DNA of 10,268 nt from an uncultured Bacillota bacterium (GTDB taxonomy: Bacteria; Bacillota; Clostridia; Tissierellales; Tepidimicrobiaceae): NCBI GenBank assembly GCA_937967955.1, contig CALBUB010000077.1, positions 1-10,268 of the forward strand, written 5' to 3'. The notes beneath the pieces were generated by a model. That model was not told the origin of the DNA, made no database searches, and saw only the letters and a program-made list of their open reading frames with translations. Of this stretch, positions 1-6,491 are shown in pieces (position 1 is the first letter of the stretch; each line of letters opens with the position of its first letter). The position numbers were made by a program, and so were the translations under genes.

Positions 1-50
1 GCCCCACTGGATTTTGAGTCCAGCGCGTCTGCCAATTCCACCACTTCGGC
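1..50 (-). tRNA. tRNA-Leu(CAA), 3' part cut off by window edge
   Basis: Read on the minus strand, the 5' half of a class II tRNA begins at position 50 with the acceptor strand GCCGAAG. A leucine-type D arm (GGUGGAAUUGGCAGACGC) follows, then an anticodon stem CUGGA/UCCAG closing the 7-base loop CUCAAAA. The anticodon is CAA (plus-strand positions 14-16), which reads UUG. The GUGGGGC after the stem starts the long variable arm. The T arm and acceptor 3' strand lie outside the window. The D arm is nearly identical to that of the complete tRNA-Leu at 5942-6028, which supports the identity. Confidence 0.93.
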
Positions 51-68
51 TTATTTGTTACAAAGTAT

Positions 69-97
69 ATGATACCATAAAATCAAAAAACAATCAA
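69..97 (-). promoter_or_regulatory. Promoter of the leftward tRNA-Leu(CAA)
   Basis: On the minus strand, TTGATT (92-97) and TATCAT (69-74) are separated by exactly 17 bases, close to the housekeeping sigma consensus. Transcription would start near position 62, leaving a leader of roughly 11 bases before the tRNA 5' end. The -35 and spacer length match the promoter of the second tRNA-Leu gene at 5883-5911. Confidence 0.6.
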
Positions 98-115
98 GCA
101 TTTATTTTTGGATTA

Positions 116-144
116 TTTACTGCTTTTTATATTTAGGGTATACT
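116..144 (+). promoter_or_regulatory. Promoter of the polA-coaE-slt-lipoprotein unit
   Basis: TTTACT (116-121) and TATACT (139-144) lie 17 bases apart, giving a start near 151 and a leader of about 33 bases before the polA TTG codon. It diverges from the tRNA-Leu promoter at 69-97. No operator-like palindrome is seen, so simple housekeeping expression is inferred. Confidence 0.55.
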
Positions 145-183
145 TAATATTATACACGAAATAAAAATAAGGAGTGAAACACA

Positions 184-2865
184 TTGAGTAAAAAAAATAA
201 GGAGAGCCTGGTAATTATAGATGGCAGTAGTTTAATACATAGAGCCTTTTATGCCCTCCCCTTACTATCAACAAAGGATGGCATATATACTAATGGAGTT
301 TATGGTTTCTTAACCATGTTCCATAAGCTTAGAGAAGATTATCCTATGGATTATATTTGTGTTGTTTTTGATAAAAAAGGCCCCACTTTTAGACATGAAG
401 CTTTTGAGGAGTATAAGGCAAACAGGCAAGCCACCCCTGATGAACTAGCCCAACAATTTCCAATAATCAAAGAGATACTTGCTGCTATGAATATTGTCCA
501 GTTGGAAGTAGATGGCTATGAAGCAGATGATATTGCTGGTACTTTAGCTAGATTGGGAGAAGAAAATGATTTAAGGGTAATCCTGGTAACAGGGGATAGG
601 GATTATTTACAGTTGGTCTCTCATATGACTACAGTTTTATTGACCAAAAAAGGCATAACAGAGCTAATAGAATATGATGAAGCTAAATTTATTGAAGAGT
701 ATGGTATTACTCCAAAGCAGTTTATCGATCTTAAAGGCCTAATGGGAGACAAATCGGACAATATTCCCGGTGTTCCTGGAATAGGAGAAAAAACGGGTAT
801 TAAGCTATTAAAAGAGTTTGGCAGCATAGAAAATATTTTTGAAAGCATAGATAAAATAAAAGGGAAAAAGACAAGAGAAAACTTAATTGAAAACAAAAAC
901 TCTGCCTTCCTTAGCAAGAAGCTAGCAGAGATAATAAGGACTGTGCCCTTAGAAATATCACTAAAGGATCTAAAAGCAAAAGAACCTGACTGGAAAAAGC
1001 TGAAGGAATTATATACTAAATTTGAATTTAATAGTCTCCTTTCAAGATTAGCAATTGATAAAGTGGAGGAAAAAGCAGCTGAGTACAAAGTAAATTATAA
1101 AATTATAGAAGAGGATGCTTATGAACCTATAATAGAAGATATAAAAGCTTCTAAAAGCTTCTATTTTAAATTCCTATTTGAAGAAAACCACTATATTAAT
1201 AGCCCTATCCTTGGAGTAGGAATAAAAGTAGAAGACAAAGATGTCTACTATATTGATTTTTATCAAAATAGTCTAGAAAAATTTTCCAAAGCCTTCAAAG
1301 AGTATTTTGAGTCCCAGGAAGTTGATAAAATGGGCCACATGATTAAAATGGACATATATGCTTTGTTAAAGCTAGGCATAGATGTGGAAAATATTGTATT
1401 TGACAGCCTTATAGGAAAGTATTTACTCAATCCTGCCCAGACTAGCTACAGTATCGATGAATTAGCAAAAGAATACTTGAATATAAATGTTATAAATGAG
1501 GAGCAGCTATTAGGAAAAGGTAAAAATAAAAAGTCCTTTAAAGATTTAGACCTACAAACAAGAGCCCAATATATCTCTATGGTTTTAGATATAGTTTCTA
1601 AAATAAAGACCCCAATTGCTGAGTCAATAGCTAGACAGAATATGAAAGAGCTTTATTATGAAGTAGAATTGCCTTTGGCGAAAGTATTAGCCCATATGGA
1701 GTATTATGGTTTTAAAGTGGACCTAGATGTATTAAAACAGCTGGGAGAAAATTACGATGAGGAAATCGAAAAGTTAACTAATGAGATACACCAATTGGCT
1801 GGAGAAGAGTTTAATATTAGCTCGCCAAAACAATTAGGCACCATACTATTTGAAAAACTAGGCCTACCAATAATTAAAAAGACTAAGACTGGCTATTCTA
1901 CCGATGCTGAAGTATTAGAAAAGTTAAAAGGGCAACATGAAATAATAGAAAAGATACTAAGGTATAGGCAGTTGGTCAAGCTTAAATCCACATACATTGA
2001 TGGTTTGATAAATGTGGTAGATAAGGACACTAGTAAGATATATTCTACATTTAACCAGACAGTTACCAATACTGGTAGGATAAGCAGCCAAGAACCTAAC
2101 CTTCAAAACATACCTGTTAAAACTGAAGAAGGCAGGGAGATTAGAAGGGCCTTTGTTCCTCAAAGTGAAGAATATGTCCTTGTTGATGCTGACTATTCCC
2201 AGATAGAATTAAGAGTATTAGCCCATATATCTCAAGATCCAAAGCTAATGGAAGCTTTTTATACTGGGGAGGATATTCATACAAGGACAGCTTCCCAGGT
2301 ATTCAACATATCTAAGGAAGAAGTAACCCCTCTAATGAGAAATAGAGCAAAGGCTGTAAACTTTGGAATCATTTATGGAATTAGTGACTATGGCCTTTCA
2401 AGGGATTTAAATATACCAAGGAAAGAAGCCAAAAAATATATTGACAGCTATTTGAACAATTATGAAAAGGTAAAAAGATATATGGAAGATATAGTAATAA
2501 TAGGCAAGGAATTAGGATATGTGGAAACCATAATGAATAGAAGAAGGTATGTGCCAGAACTAAAAGCTAAAAACTTTAATGTGCGTTCCTTTGGAGAAAG
2601 GGTTGCCATGAACACTCCTATACAGGGCAGTGCTGCTGATATTATAAAGGTAGCAATGGTTAAAGTGTTTAATGAATTGAGAAGAAAGAATTTGAAAGCA
2701 AGACTCATACTACAAGTCCATGACGAGTTGATAATAGAGGCCCATAAAGAAGAAGTTGACCAGGTAAAAGAGCTGGTAAAGGATATTATGGAAAACTGTA
2801 TAGAACTAGATGTACCATTGAAGGTGGACATTAAAGTAGGTGACAGCTGGTATGAAGCAAAATAG
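184..2865 (+). CDS. polA: DNA polymerase I
   Basis: DNA polymerase I (893 aa) fills gaps and removes RNA primers in replication and excision repair. Three domains are visible. Residues 1-290 are the 5'-3' flap nuclease, with metal-ligand motifs at D13, D115/D116, D138/D140 and D189/D192 and the helix-hairpin-helix GVPGIGEKTG. Residues about 300-480 are the 3'-5' exonuclease fold. Residues 480-893 are the polymerase, with motif A DYSQIELR (D670), motif B with K723, F727 and Y731, and motif C HDE (846-848). In the proofreading domain the DxE of motif I is gone (FKFLFEEN), the Asn of motif II is Met (GHMIKMD), and the Asp of motif III is Val (YISMVLD). Proofreading is therefore probably lost, as in Bacillus and Thermus enzymes. 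The TTG start is chosen because GGAGTG (171-176) lies 7 bases upstream and the N-terminus aligns with family numbering at D13. First gene of a four-gene unit; its end overlaps coaE. Confidence 0.98.
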   Translation: MSKKNKESLVIIDGSSLIHRAFYALPLLSTKDGIYTNGVYGFLTMFHKLREDYPMDYICVVFDKKGPTFRHEAFEEYKANRQATPDELAQQFPIIKEILAAMNIVQLEVDGYEADDIAGTLARLGEENDLRVILVTGDRDYLQLVSHMTTVLLTKKGITELIEYDEAKFIEEYGITPKQFIDLKGLMGDKSDNIPGVPGIGEKTGIKLLKEFGSIENIFESIDKIKGKKTRENLIENKNSAFLSKKLAEIIRTVPLEISLKDLKAKEPDWKKLKELYTKFEFNSLLSRLAIDKVEEKAAEYKVNYKIIEEDAYEPIIEDIKASKSFYFKFLFEENHYINSPILGVGIKVEDKDVYYIDFYQNSLEKFSKAFKEYFESQEVDKMGHMIKMDIYALLKLGIDVENIVFDSLIGKYLLNPAQTSYSIDELAKEYLNINVINEEQLLGKGKNKKSFKDLDLQTRAQYISMVLDIVSKIKTPIAESIARQNMKELYYEVELPLAKVLAHMEYYGFKVDLDVLKQLGENYDEEIEKLTNEIHQLAGEEFNISSPKQLGTILFEKLGLPIIKKTKTGYSTDAEVLEKLKGQHEIIEKILRYRQLVKLKSTYIDGLINVVDKDTSKIYSTFNQTVTNTGRISSQEPNLQNIPVKTEEGREIRRAFVPQSEEYVLVDADYSQIELRVLAHISQDPKLMEAFYTGEDIHTRTASQVFNISKEEVTPLMRNRAKAVNFGIIYGISDYGLSRDLNIPRKEAKKYIDSYLNNYEKVKRYMEDIVIIGKELGYVETIMNRRRYVPELKAKNFNVRSFGERVAMNTPIQGSAADIIKVAMVKVFNELRRKNLKARLILQVHDELIIEAHKEEVDQVKELVKDIMENCIELDVPLKVDIKVGDSWYEAK

Positions 2866-3481
2866 GCCTAGAATAATTGGCATAACAGGAGGTATTGCCT
2901 CTGGAAAGTCCACTGTTTCTAACATGATTGAAAAATTAGGATATAAAGTAATAGATGCAGATAAAATATCTAGGCAAGTAGTAGAAAAGGGAAAGCCTGC
3001 CTATGAGGAAATAGTTAAATGTTTTGGAAATACAATTATAGATGAATTTGGAAACATAAATAGAAAAAAGTTAGGCAATATAATTTTTAGTGATGAAAAA
3101 AAGAGGCAAAAATTAAATAACATTACCCATCCTCACATAATGGAAGCAATAAAAGAAGCTATATATAACAATAAGGACCAAAAGCTTCTATTTTTAGATA
3201 TACCTTTATTAATCGAAACTATGGATAAATTAAAGGAACATAACATACCCTTAGATGAAATATGGCTAGTATATGTAGATGAAGAAAGTCAAATTCAAAG
3301 GCTTATGAAAAGGGATAATATAGACAGAAAAAAAGCATTGAGTAAAATAAGAGCACAGCTGCCAATGGAGCTGAAGAAAAAGCATGCTACTGTAATAATA
3401 GATAATAGAGGGAGCATTCAAGAATTAGAAAAAAAGGTTGAATATCTAGTAGAAAAGACAATAAAAAATTTGGAGGGCTAA
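2852..3481 (+). CDS. coaE: Dephospho-CoA kinase
   Basis: Catalyses the ATP-dependent 3'-phosphorylation of dephospho-CoA, the last step of coenzyme A synthesis, in the cytoplasm. The 209-residue protein has the P-loop GGIASGKST (13-21), the DAD motif (35-37), the LDIPLLIE segment of the substrate-binding region, the THPHI motif, and the typical C-terminal end (AQLPMELKKKHATVIIDN). Length is normal for the family. A GTG at 2840 would add four residues. ATG 2852 is preferred because AGGTGA (2838-2843) sits 8 bases upstream and the P-loop then falls at the usual distance from the N-terminus. It overlaps polA by 14 bases, so the two are probably translationally coupled. The polA-coaE pairing is common in Firmicutes (sometimes with mutM between them). 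Confidence 0.97.
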   Translation: MKQNRPRIIGITGGIASGKSTVSNMIEKLGYKVIDADKISRQVVEKGKPAYEEIVKCFGNTIIDEFGNINRKKLGNIIFSDEKKRQKLNNITHPHIMEAIKEAIYNNKDQKLLFLDIPLLIETMDKLKEHNIPLDEIWLVYVDEESQIQRLMKRDNIDRKKALSKIRAQLPMELKKKHATVIIDNRGSIQELEKKVEYLVEKTIKNLEG

Positions 3482-3483
3482 AC

Positions 3484-4140
3484 TTGTTATTTAAACTCAG
3501 CAAAACTATCCGGAACATGGTGGTTGTCCTTTTGCTATTTGGACTAATACTAGTGGCAACCTACCTGTATTTTATAGTAAACTATCCTTTGAGCTATCAA
3601 AATATAATAAAGAAGTATTCGGAAGTCTATGGAATAGATCCTTATTTGGTAGCTGCTATAATCAATGTAGAAAGCAAATACGATAAAAATGCTATATCCA
3701 AGAAAGAAGCTAGAGGCCTTATGCAGATATCTCCCATAACAGGCAATTGGGCAGCAGAAGAATTAGGCATAGATAACTTTAATTTAGACATGTTGTTTGA
3801 GCCAGAAGTAAACATAATGATAGGTACTTGGTATTTAGATATTCTTTGGGAAGAATTTGATGGAAATTTTCAGCTTATTTTAGCTGCCTATAATGCAGGT
3901 AGTGGGAATGTGGACAAATGGTTAAAGGATAAGCGTTACTCTACAGATGGGAAAAGCCTAACAAACATTCCCTTCCAAGAGACTAGAGAGTACGTAGATA
4001 GGGTTAATAAGAATATTAAAATATACCGAGTTCTATATAAGGGAAAATTTGAAAAGCCGTCTGCCAAAGATGAAAACCACTTAGTTCTTTTTATAAACAA
4101 TTTTAGAAGAGTAATAAGGCATTTTGCAATCTATAAATAA
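3484..4140 (+). CDS. Membrane-anchored SLT-type lytic transglycosylase
   Basis: A 218-residue peptidoglycan-cleaving enzyme of the soluble-lytic-transglycosylase family (lysozyme-like fold), predicted to act outside the membrane by cutting the MurNAc-GlcNAc bond with formation of 1,6-anhydro-MurNAc. One N-terminal membrane segment (about 12-32) follows a short basic stretch, with no cleavage site obvious, so it is probably a signal anchor. The catalytic domain (about 45-205) shows the four family motifs: ES with catalytic E63, GLMQI (78-82), AAYNAG (134-139), and the ETREYVDRVNKNIKIYRVLY end. The TTG start has GGAGG (3472-3476) 7 bases upstream, which places the SD inside the last codons of coaE. 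Only two bases separate it from coaE. Its position beside a solute-binding lipoprotein suggests wall turnover, but that is inference. Confidence 0.93.
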   Translation: MLFKLSKTIRNMVVVLLLFGLILVATYLYFIVNYPLSYQNIIKKYSEVYGIDPYLVAAIINVESKYDKNAISKKEARGLMQISPITGNWAAEELGIDNFNLDMLFEPEVNIMIGTWYLDILWEEFDGNFQLILAAYNAGSGNVDKWLKDKRYSTDGKSLTNIPFQETREYVDRVNKNIKIYRVLYKGKFEKPSAKDENHLVLFINNFRRVIRHFAIYK

Positions 4141-4153
4141 TGGGGGGAGAGGT

Positions 4154-5875
4154 TTGAATAGCAAAAGAACAATACTTGTAGCACTACTTATTGCCATACT
4201 GCTAACCGGCTGTAATGTAGTAGAAGATATTAGCCAACATACAGAAGATGCCTTAGAAGAAACTATTGATGACTCTAAATATGAGCCTGAGTATGGAGGC
4301 CATATTGTTCTACCTATAACTAATATTAATAGTTTAAACCCTTTAACTGTTAACAATGAAAGCTATTTCCATTTTAGCAAACTAATATTTGAAAGTTTAT
4401 TTGAATTTGATAAGAATTTTCAAATTACAAATGAACTAGCAGAAGACTATTCCTTTAAGGAAGACAATATAGTCAACATTAGGTTAAAAGATGGCGTATA
4501 CTGGCATGATGGAGAAAAATTGAAGGCTCAGGATGTAGCCTTTACTATTAACACAATAAAGTATGCCAACAACGAAACCACTTATAAAAAGATGTGGCGG
4601 GAATTTATTGGCAGCTACAATTATTCTAATTTAAATAGGATTGTAAGCGTAAAAGTAATAGATGATTTAAATGTAGAAATAACCTTTAATAATAATGTAG
4701 GAAATAAATTAGAAATATTAACATTCCCCTTAATTCCTAGCCATAGATTTGTAGATGGAGTAGAAAATGCCCGAGCCTATCAAAGGGCCTTAGAGGAAGA
4801 AGACTACATTCCAATAGGTACTGGACCATATAAGTTTGTTAGCTATCAAAAATCTAAGTCTATTGAGCTAGTGTATAATGAAAATTATAGAAAGGGTAGG
4901 CCCTATATAGATAAGATTACAGGTAAGATACTACAAAACAAGGACTTAGTTATAACAGCCTTTGAAACTGGACAAGTAGACGTGGCCTTATCTACTGACT
5001 TTAATTGGGACAAGTTCAATGAAAACAGCAGTGTTAAAATTGTAGAATTCATATCCCAAGGATGTGAGTTTTTAGGTTTTAATTTTGGAAAGGACAATAT
5101 TAATAAGTATGGCCCTGGTTTAAGGAAAGCCATAGCCTATGGAATAGATAGACAAGCCATTATAGAGAACGTCTTTTTAGGACATGCTACCCAGGCAGAT
5201 TTACCTATCCATCCAGATTCCTGGGTACTATCTGATAATTCTAATATTTATGGTTTTAATATGGACAAAGCAAGGCAGGAACTAGAAAAGATGGGCTGGA
5301 AAGATGTAAATTCAGATGGCTATTATGAAGACCAAGAGGGAAAAGAAGTGGTACTTAGGCTTACTACCAATTCCTATAATCCCTTAAGGCATAAAACAGC
5401 CGATTTGCTTGTAGAAAATCTAAATCAGCTAGGGCTCCGTGTTGTTAAAGACTATCCAGATACTATACCTGACAATCTAACAGAAGAAGACATAGCTGAG
5501 CAGTGGGAAAAGCTAAATGAAAGGCTAGAAAAGGGAGATTTTGATATAGTCCTACTAGGTTGGAATCTATCACCTGTGCCAGAGCTATCTTTTGCCTTCC
5601 ATTCCAGCCAGCTTAAAGCTAATAACTTCATAAATTATAAAAATGAGAGAATGGATAGTACTTTAGATCAACTAAATAGTCTTAATGGGGAAGATAAATT
5701 AAGGGCCTATGAAAGGATTCAATCTATTATATTACAAGATTTACCTTATATAAGCCTATTCTTTAAAAATCAAGCCCTTTTAGTTAACAATAAGATTAAA
5801 GGAAAAATAGATCCTACCTTCTACCATATTTACAGGAATATAGAGGAGTGGTATATACCTAAAAATTTACAATAA
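4154..5875 (+). CDS. Oligopeptide-type ABC solute-binding lipoprotein (family 5)
   Basis: A 573-residue extracytoplasmic binding protein of the DppA/OppA type, which normally delivers peptides (or nickel and other ligands) to an ABC importer. From the TTG at 4154 it has a lipoprotein signal: MNSKR, a hydrophobic run, then the lipobox LLTGC with C20 as the lipidated residue. An acidic linker follows to about residue 45. Family features are the early YGGHIVLPI segment, the DGVYWHDGEKLKAQDV signature (113 onward), the GTGPYKF segment, and the AIAYGIDRQAI region (G330-D332). The run GGGGGGAG (4142-4149) is the SD, although its spacing is short (about 4 bases). An earlier in-frame TTG at 4124 lies inside the transglycosylase gene and would put the SD within its own coding sequence, so it is rejected. 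No permease or ATPase genes are nearby, so it is an orphan binding protein. Ligand unknown. Confidence 0.93.
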   Translation: MNSKRTILVALLIAILLTGCNVVEDISQHTEDALEETIDDSKYEPEYGGHIVLPITNINSLNPLTVNNESYFHFSKLIFESLFEFDKNFQITNELAEDYSFKEDNIVNIRLKDGVYWHDGEKLKAQDVAFTINTIKYANNETTYKKMWREFIGSYNYSNLNRIVSVKVIDDLNVEITFNNNVGNKLEILTFPLIPSHRFVDGVENARAYQRALEEEDYIPIGTGPYKFVSYQKSKSIELVYNENYRKGRPYIDKITGKILQNKDLVITAFETGQVDVALSTDFNWDKFNENSSVKIVEFISQGCEFLGFNFGKDNINKYGPGLRKAIAYGIDRQAIIENVFLGHATQADLPIHPDSWVLSDNSNIYGFNMDKARQELEKMGWKDVNSDGYYEDQEGKEVVLRLTTNSYNPLRHKTADLLVENLNQLGLRVVKDYPDTIPDNLTEEDIAEQWEKLNERLEKGDFDIVLLGWNLSPVPELSFAFHSSQLKANNFINYKNERMDSTLDQLNSLNGEDKLRAYERIQSIILQDLPYISLFFKNQALLVNNKIKGKIDPTFYHIYRNIEEWYIPKNLQ

Positions 5876-5882
5876 TATACTA

Positions 5883-5911
5883 TTGATTTAAATAGTAAAA
5901 TAACTTATAAT
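5883..5911 (+). promoter_or_regulatory. Promoter of tRNA-Leu(GAG)
   Basis: TTGATT (5883-5888) and a perfect TATAAT (5906-5911) are 17 bases apart, with a start expected near 5918, about 24 bases before the tRNA. A small inverted repeat (TACTATT 5878-5884 / AATAGTA 5891-5897) straddles the -35. It lies just after the lipoprotein stop codon, so read-through from the upstream operon is also possible. Confidence 0.7.
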
Positions 5912-5941
5912 ATATGTTGCAGGAAAATTAACATATTAGAT

Positions 5942-6028
5942 GCAGGAGTGGCGGAACTGGCAGACGCGTATGCTTGAGGGGCATATGCTTGTATAAGCGT
6001 GGGGGTTCGAGTCCCTTCTCCTGCACCA
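5942..6028 (+). tRNA. tRNA-Leu(GAG)
   Basis: A complete 87-base class II tRNA. Acceptor strands GCAGGAG (5942-5948) and CTCCTGC (6018-6024) pair perfectly, followed by A and an encoded CCA (6026-6028). The anticodon stem TATGC/GCATA closes the loop TTGAGGG with anticodon GAG (5976-5978), which reads CUC and CUU. The long variable arm contains the GCTT/AAGC hairpin, and the T loop is TTCGAGT with two G-U pairs in its stem. The D arm (GGCGGAACTGGCAGACGCG) is leucine-like. It has its own promoter upstream and an apparent terminator directly downstream. Confidence 0.97.
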
Positions 6029-6030
6029 TT

Positions 6031-6069
6031 AAATCATATACATATAGCTATATGTATATGATTTTTTTT
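6031..6069 (+). terminator. Palindromic terminator after tRNA-Leu(GAG)
   Basis: Two perfectly complementary 17-base arms (6031-6047 and 6048-6064, centred on AG/CT) run into a T tract ending at 6069. The stem is long but very AT-rich (only six G or C among 34 bases), unlike the GC-rich hairpins of most intrinsic terminators. The position two bases after the CCA end and the U-tract make termination the best reading. The arms can also pair as a DNA cruciform. Confidence 0.72.
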
Positions 6070-6290
6070 GTCAATTATAATAGTCAACCCTAATAATTAT
6101 TATAGATAAGTTAGATATTTAACAAACAACACTCATTTAACAATTTTTTTGCGTTAAAAATAATAAAAATTCCCTGTTATGATAATAAGTACCTTTTAGG
6201 AATAAATGGTAGAAGCCTTAGAAATTACAGGAACTACAATCAATAGAATGAAAGTTTTGAAACAATAAAATCTGCGTTAAAAAAATCTCA
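6070..6290. other. AT-rich intergenic region with short repeats, no convincing gene
   Basis: No supported gene is seen between the tRNA terminator and the rnf control region. It contains ATTTAACAA twice (6117-6125 and 6135-6143), an inverted pair TTTAAC/GTTAAA (6136-6141 and 6153-6158), and an 11-base direct repeat TGCGTTAAAAA (6150-6160 and 6273-6283). Between the last two copies lies a 20-codon mini-frame starting ATG 6206 and ending 6268, with no SD. A longer frame open from 6115 is broken by one TAG at 6244. These may be traces of decayed coding sequence, but no family is recognisable. Confidence 0.4.
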
Positions 6291-6308
6291 ATACCCTTAT
6301 AGGGGTAT
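6291..6308. promoter_or_regulatory. Operator-like palindrome upstream of rnf
   Basis: ATACCCTTATAGGGGTAT is an 18-base inverted repeat that pairs along its whole length, allowing one T-G pair. It is an island of G/C in a very AT-rich stretch. It overlaps the weak -35 of the extended -10 promoter at 6306-6334, a position where a bound protein would block transcription. The layout (TA, C-run, AT centre, G-run, TA) resembles operators of the CsoR/RcnR-type metal or persulfide repressors. That resemblance is from general knowledge of the family and is not proof. No such regulator gene is in the window. Confidence 0.4.
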
Positions 6309-6349
6309 ACTTTTGAACAAATTAATGTTATAATGATTTATGTTATGAT
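6306..6349 (+). promoter_or_regulatory. Probable rnf operon promoter, with tandem extended -10 elements
   Basis: TATAAT at 6329-6334 is preceded by TG at 6326-6327, making an extended -10. The -35 at 17 bases (TATACT, 6306-6311) is poor, as is usual for extended -10 promoters. A second TG-n-TATGAT (6341-6349) lies 15 bases on, within a direct repeat. The start would be near 6341 or 6356, giving a leader of about 135-150 bases before rnfC. A TTGACA at 6439-6444 nearer the gene lacks a -10 at proper spacing. Confidence 0.45.
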
Positions 6350-6491
6350 GGTATTATTTCACCATTTTAAACATTCATAATAATTTTCTATCTTTCATAT
6401 ATATAAGATTAAATATTTAGAACTTAAAATTATCATACTTGACAATATTCATTTTTCAAAAAACTAAAAACTTTCAAAAGAGGTGAAAAGG

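Noticed and set aside
621..1088. Minus-strand open frame of 155 codons within polA
   Set aside because: It is antisense to the conserved polA nuclease domain, shows no recognisable motif, and is explained by polA codon use.
5878..5897. Inverted repeat TACTATT/AATAGTA after the lipoprotein gene as a terminator
   Set aside because: The stem is only 7 AT-rich pairs and is followed by A rather than T residues; it overlaps the tRNA promoter -35.
1..6028. Integrated element between the two tRNA-Leu genes
   Set aside because: The genes between are core (polA, coaE), with uniform composition, no integrase and no repeated tRNA 3' end.
6068..6096. Possible promoter TTGTCA-17-TAATAA just after the tRNA terminator
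   Set aside because: The -35 is formed by the terminator T-tract, the -10 is weak, and no gene follows closely.
6117..6158. TTAACAA half-sites as a Rex (NADH sensor) operator
   Set aside because: The TTAACAA copies are direct repeats 18 bases apart, and the nearby TTTAAC/GTTAAA pair has the opposite orientation and spacing from the Rex palindrome.
6206..6268. 20-codon mini-gene in the intergenic region
   Set aside because: No SD before the ATG, no recognisable peptide and no membrane segment; kept only as possible debris.
6439..6470. TTGACA close to rnfC as its -35
   Set aside because: No -10 hexamer lies at 16-18 bases downstream; the nearest A/T-rich choice is poor and out of range.
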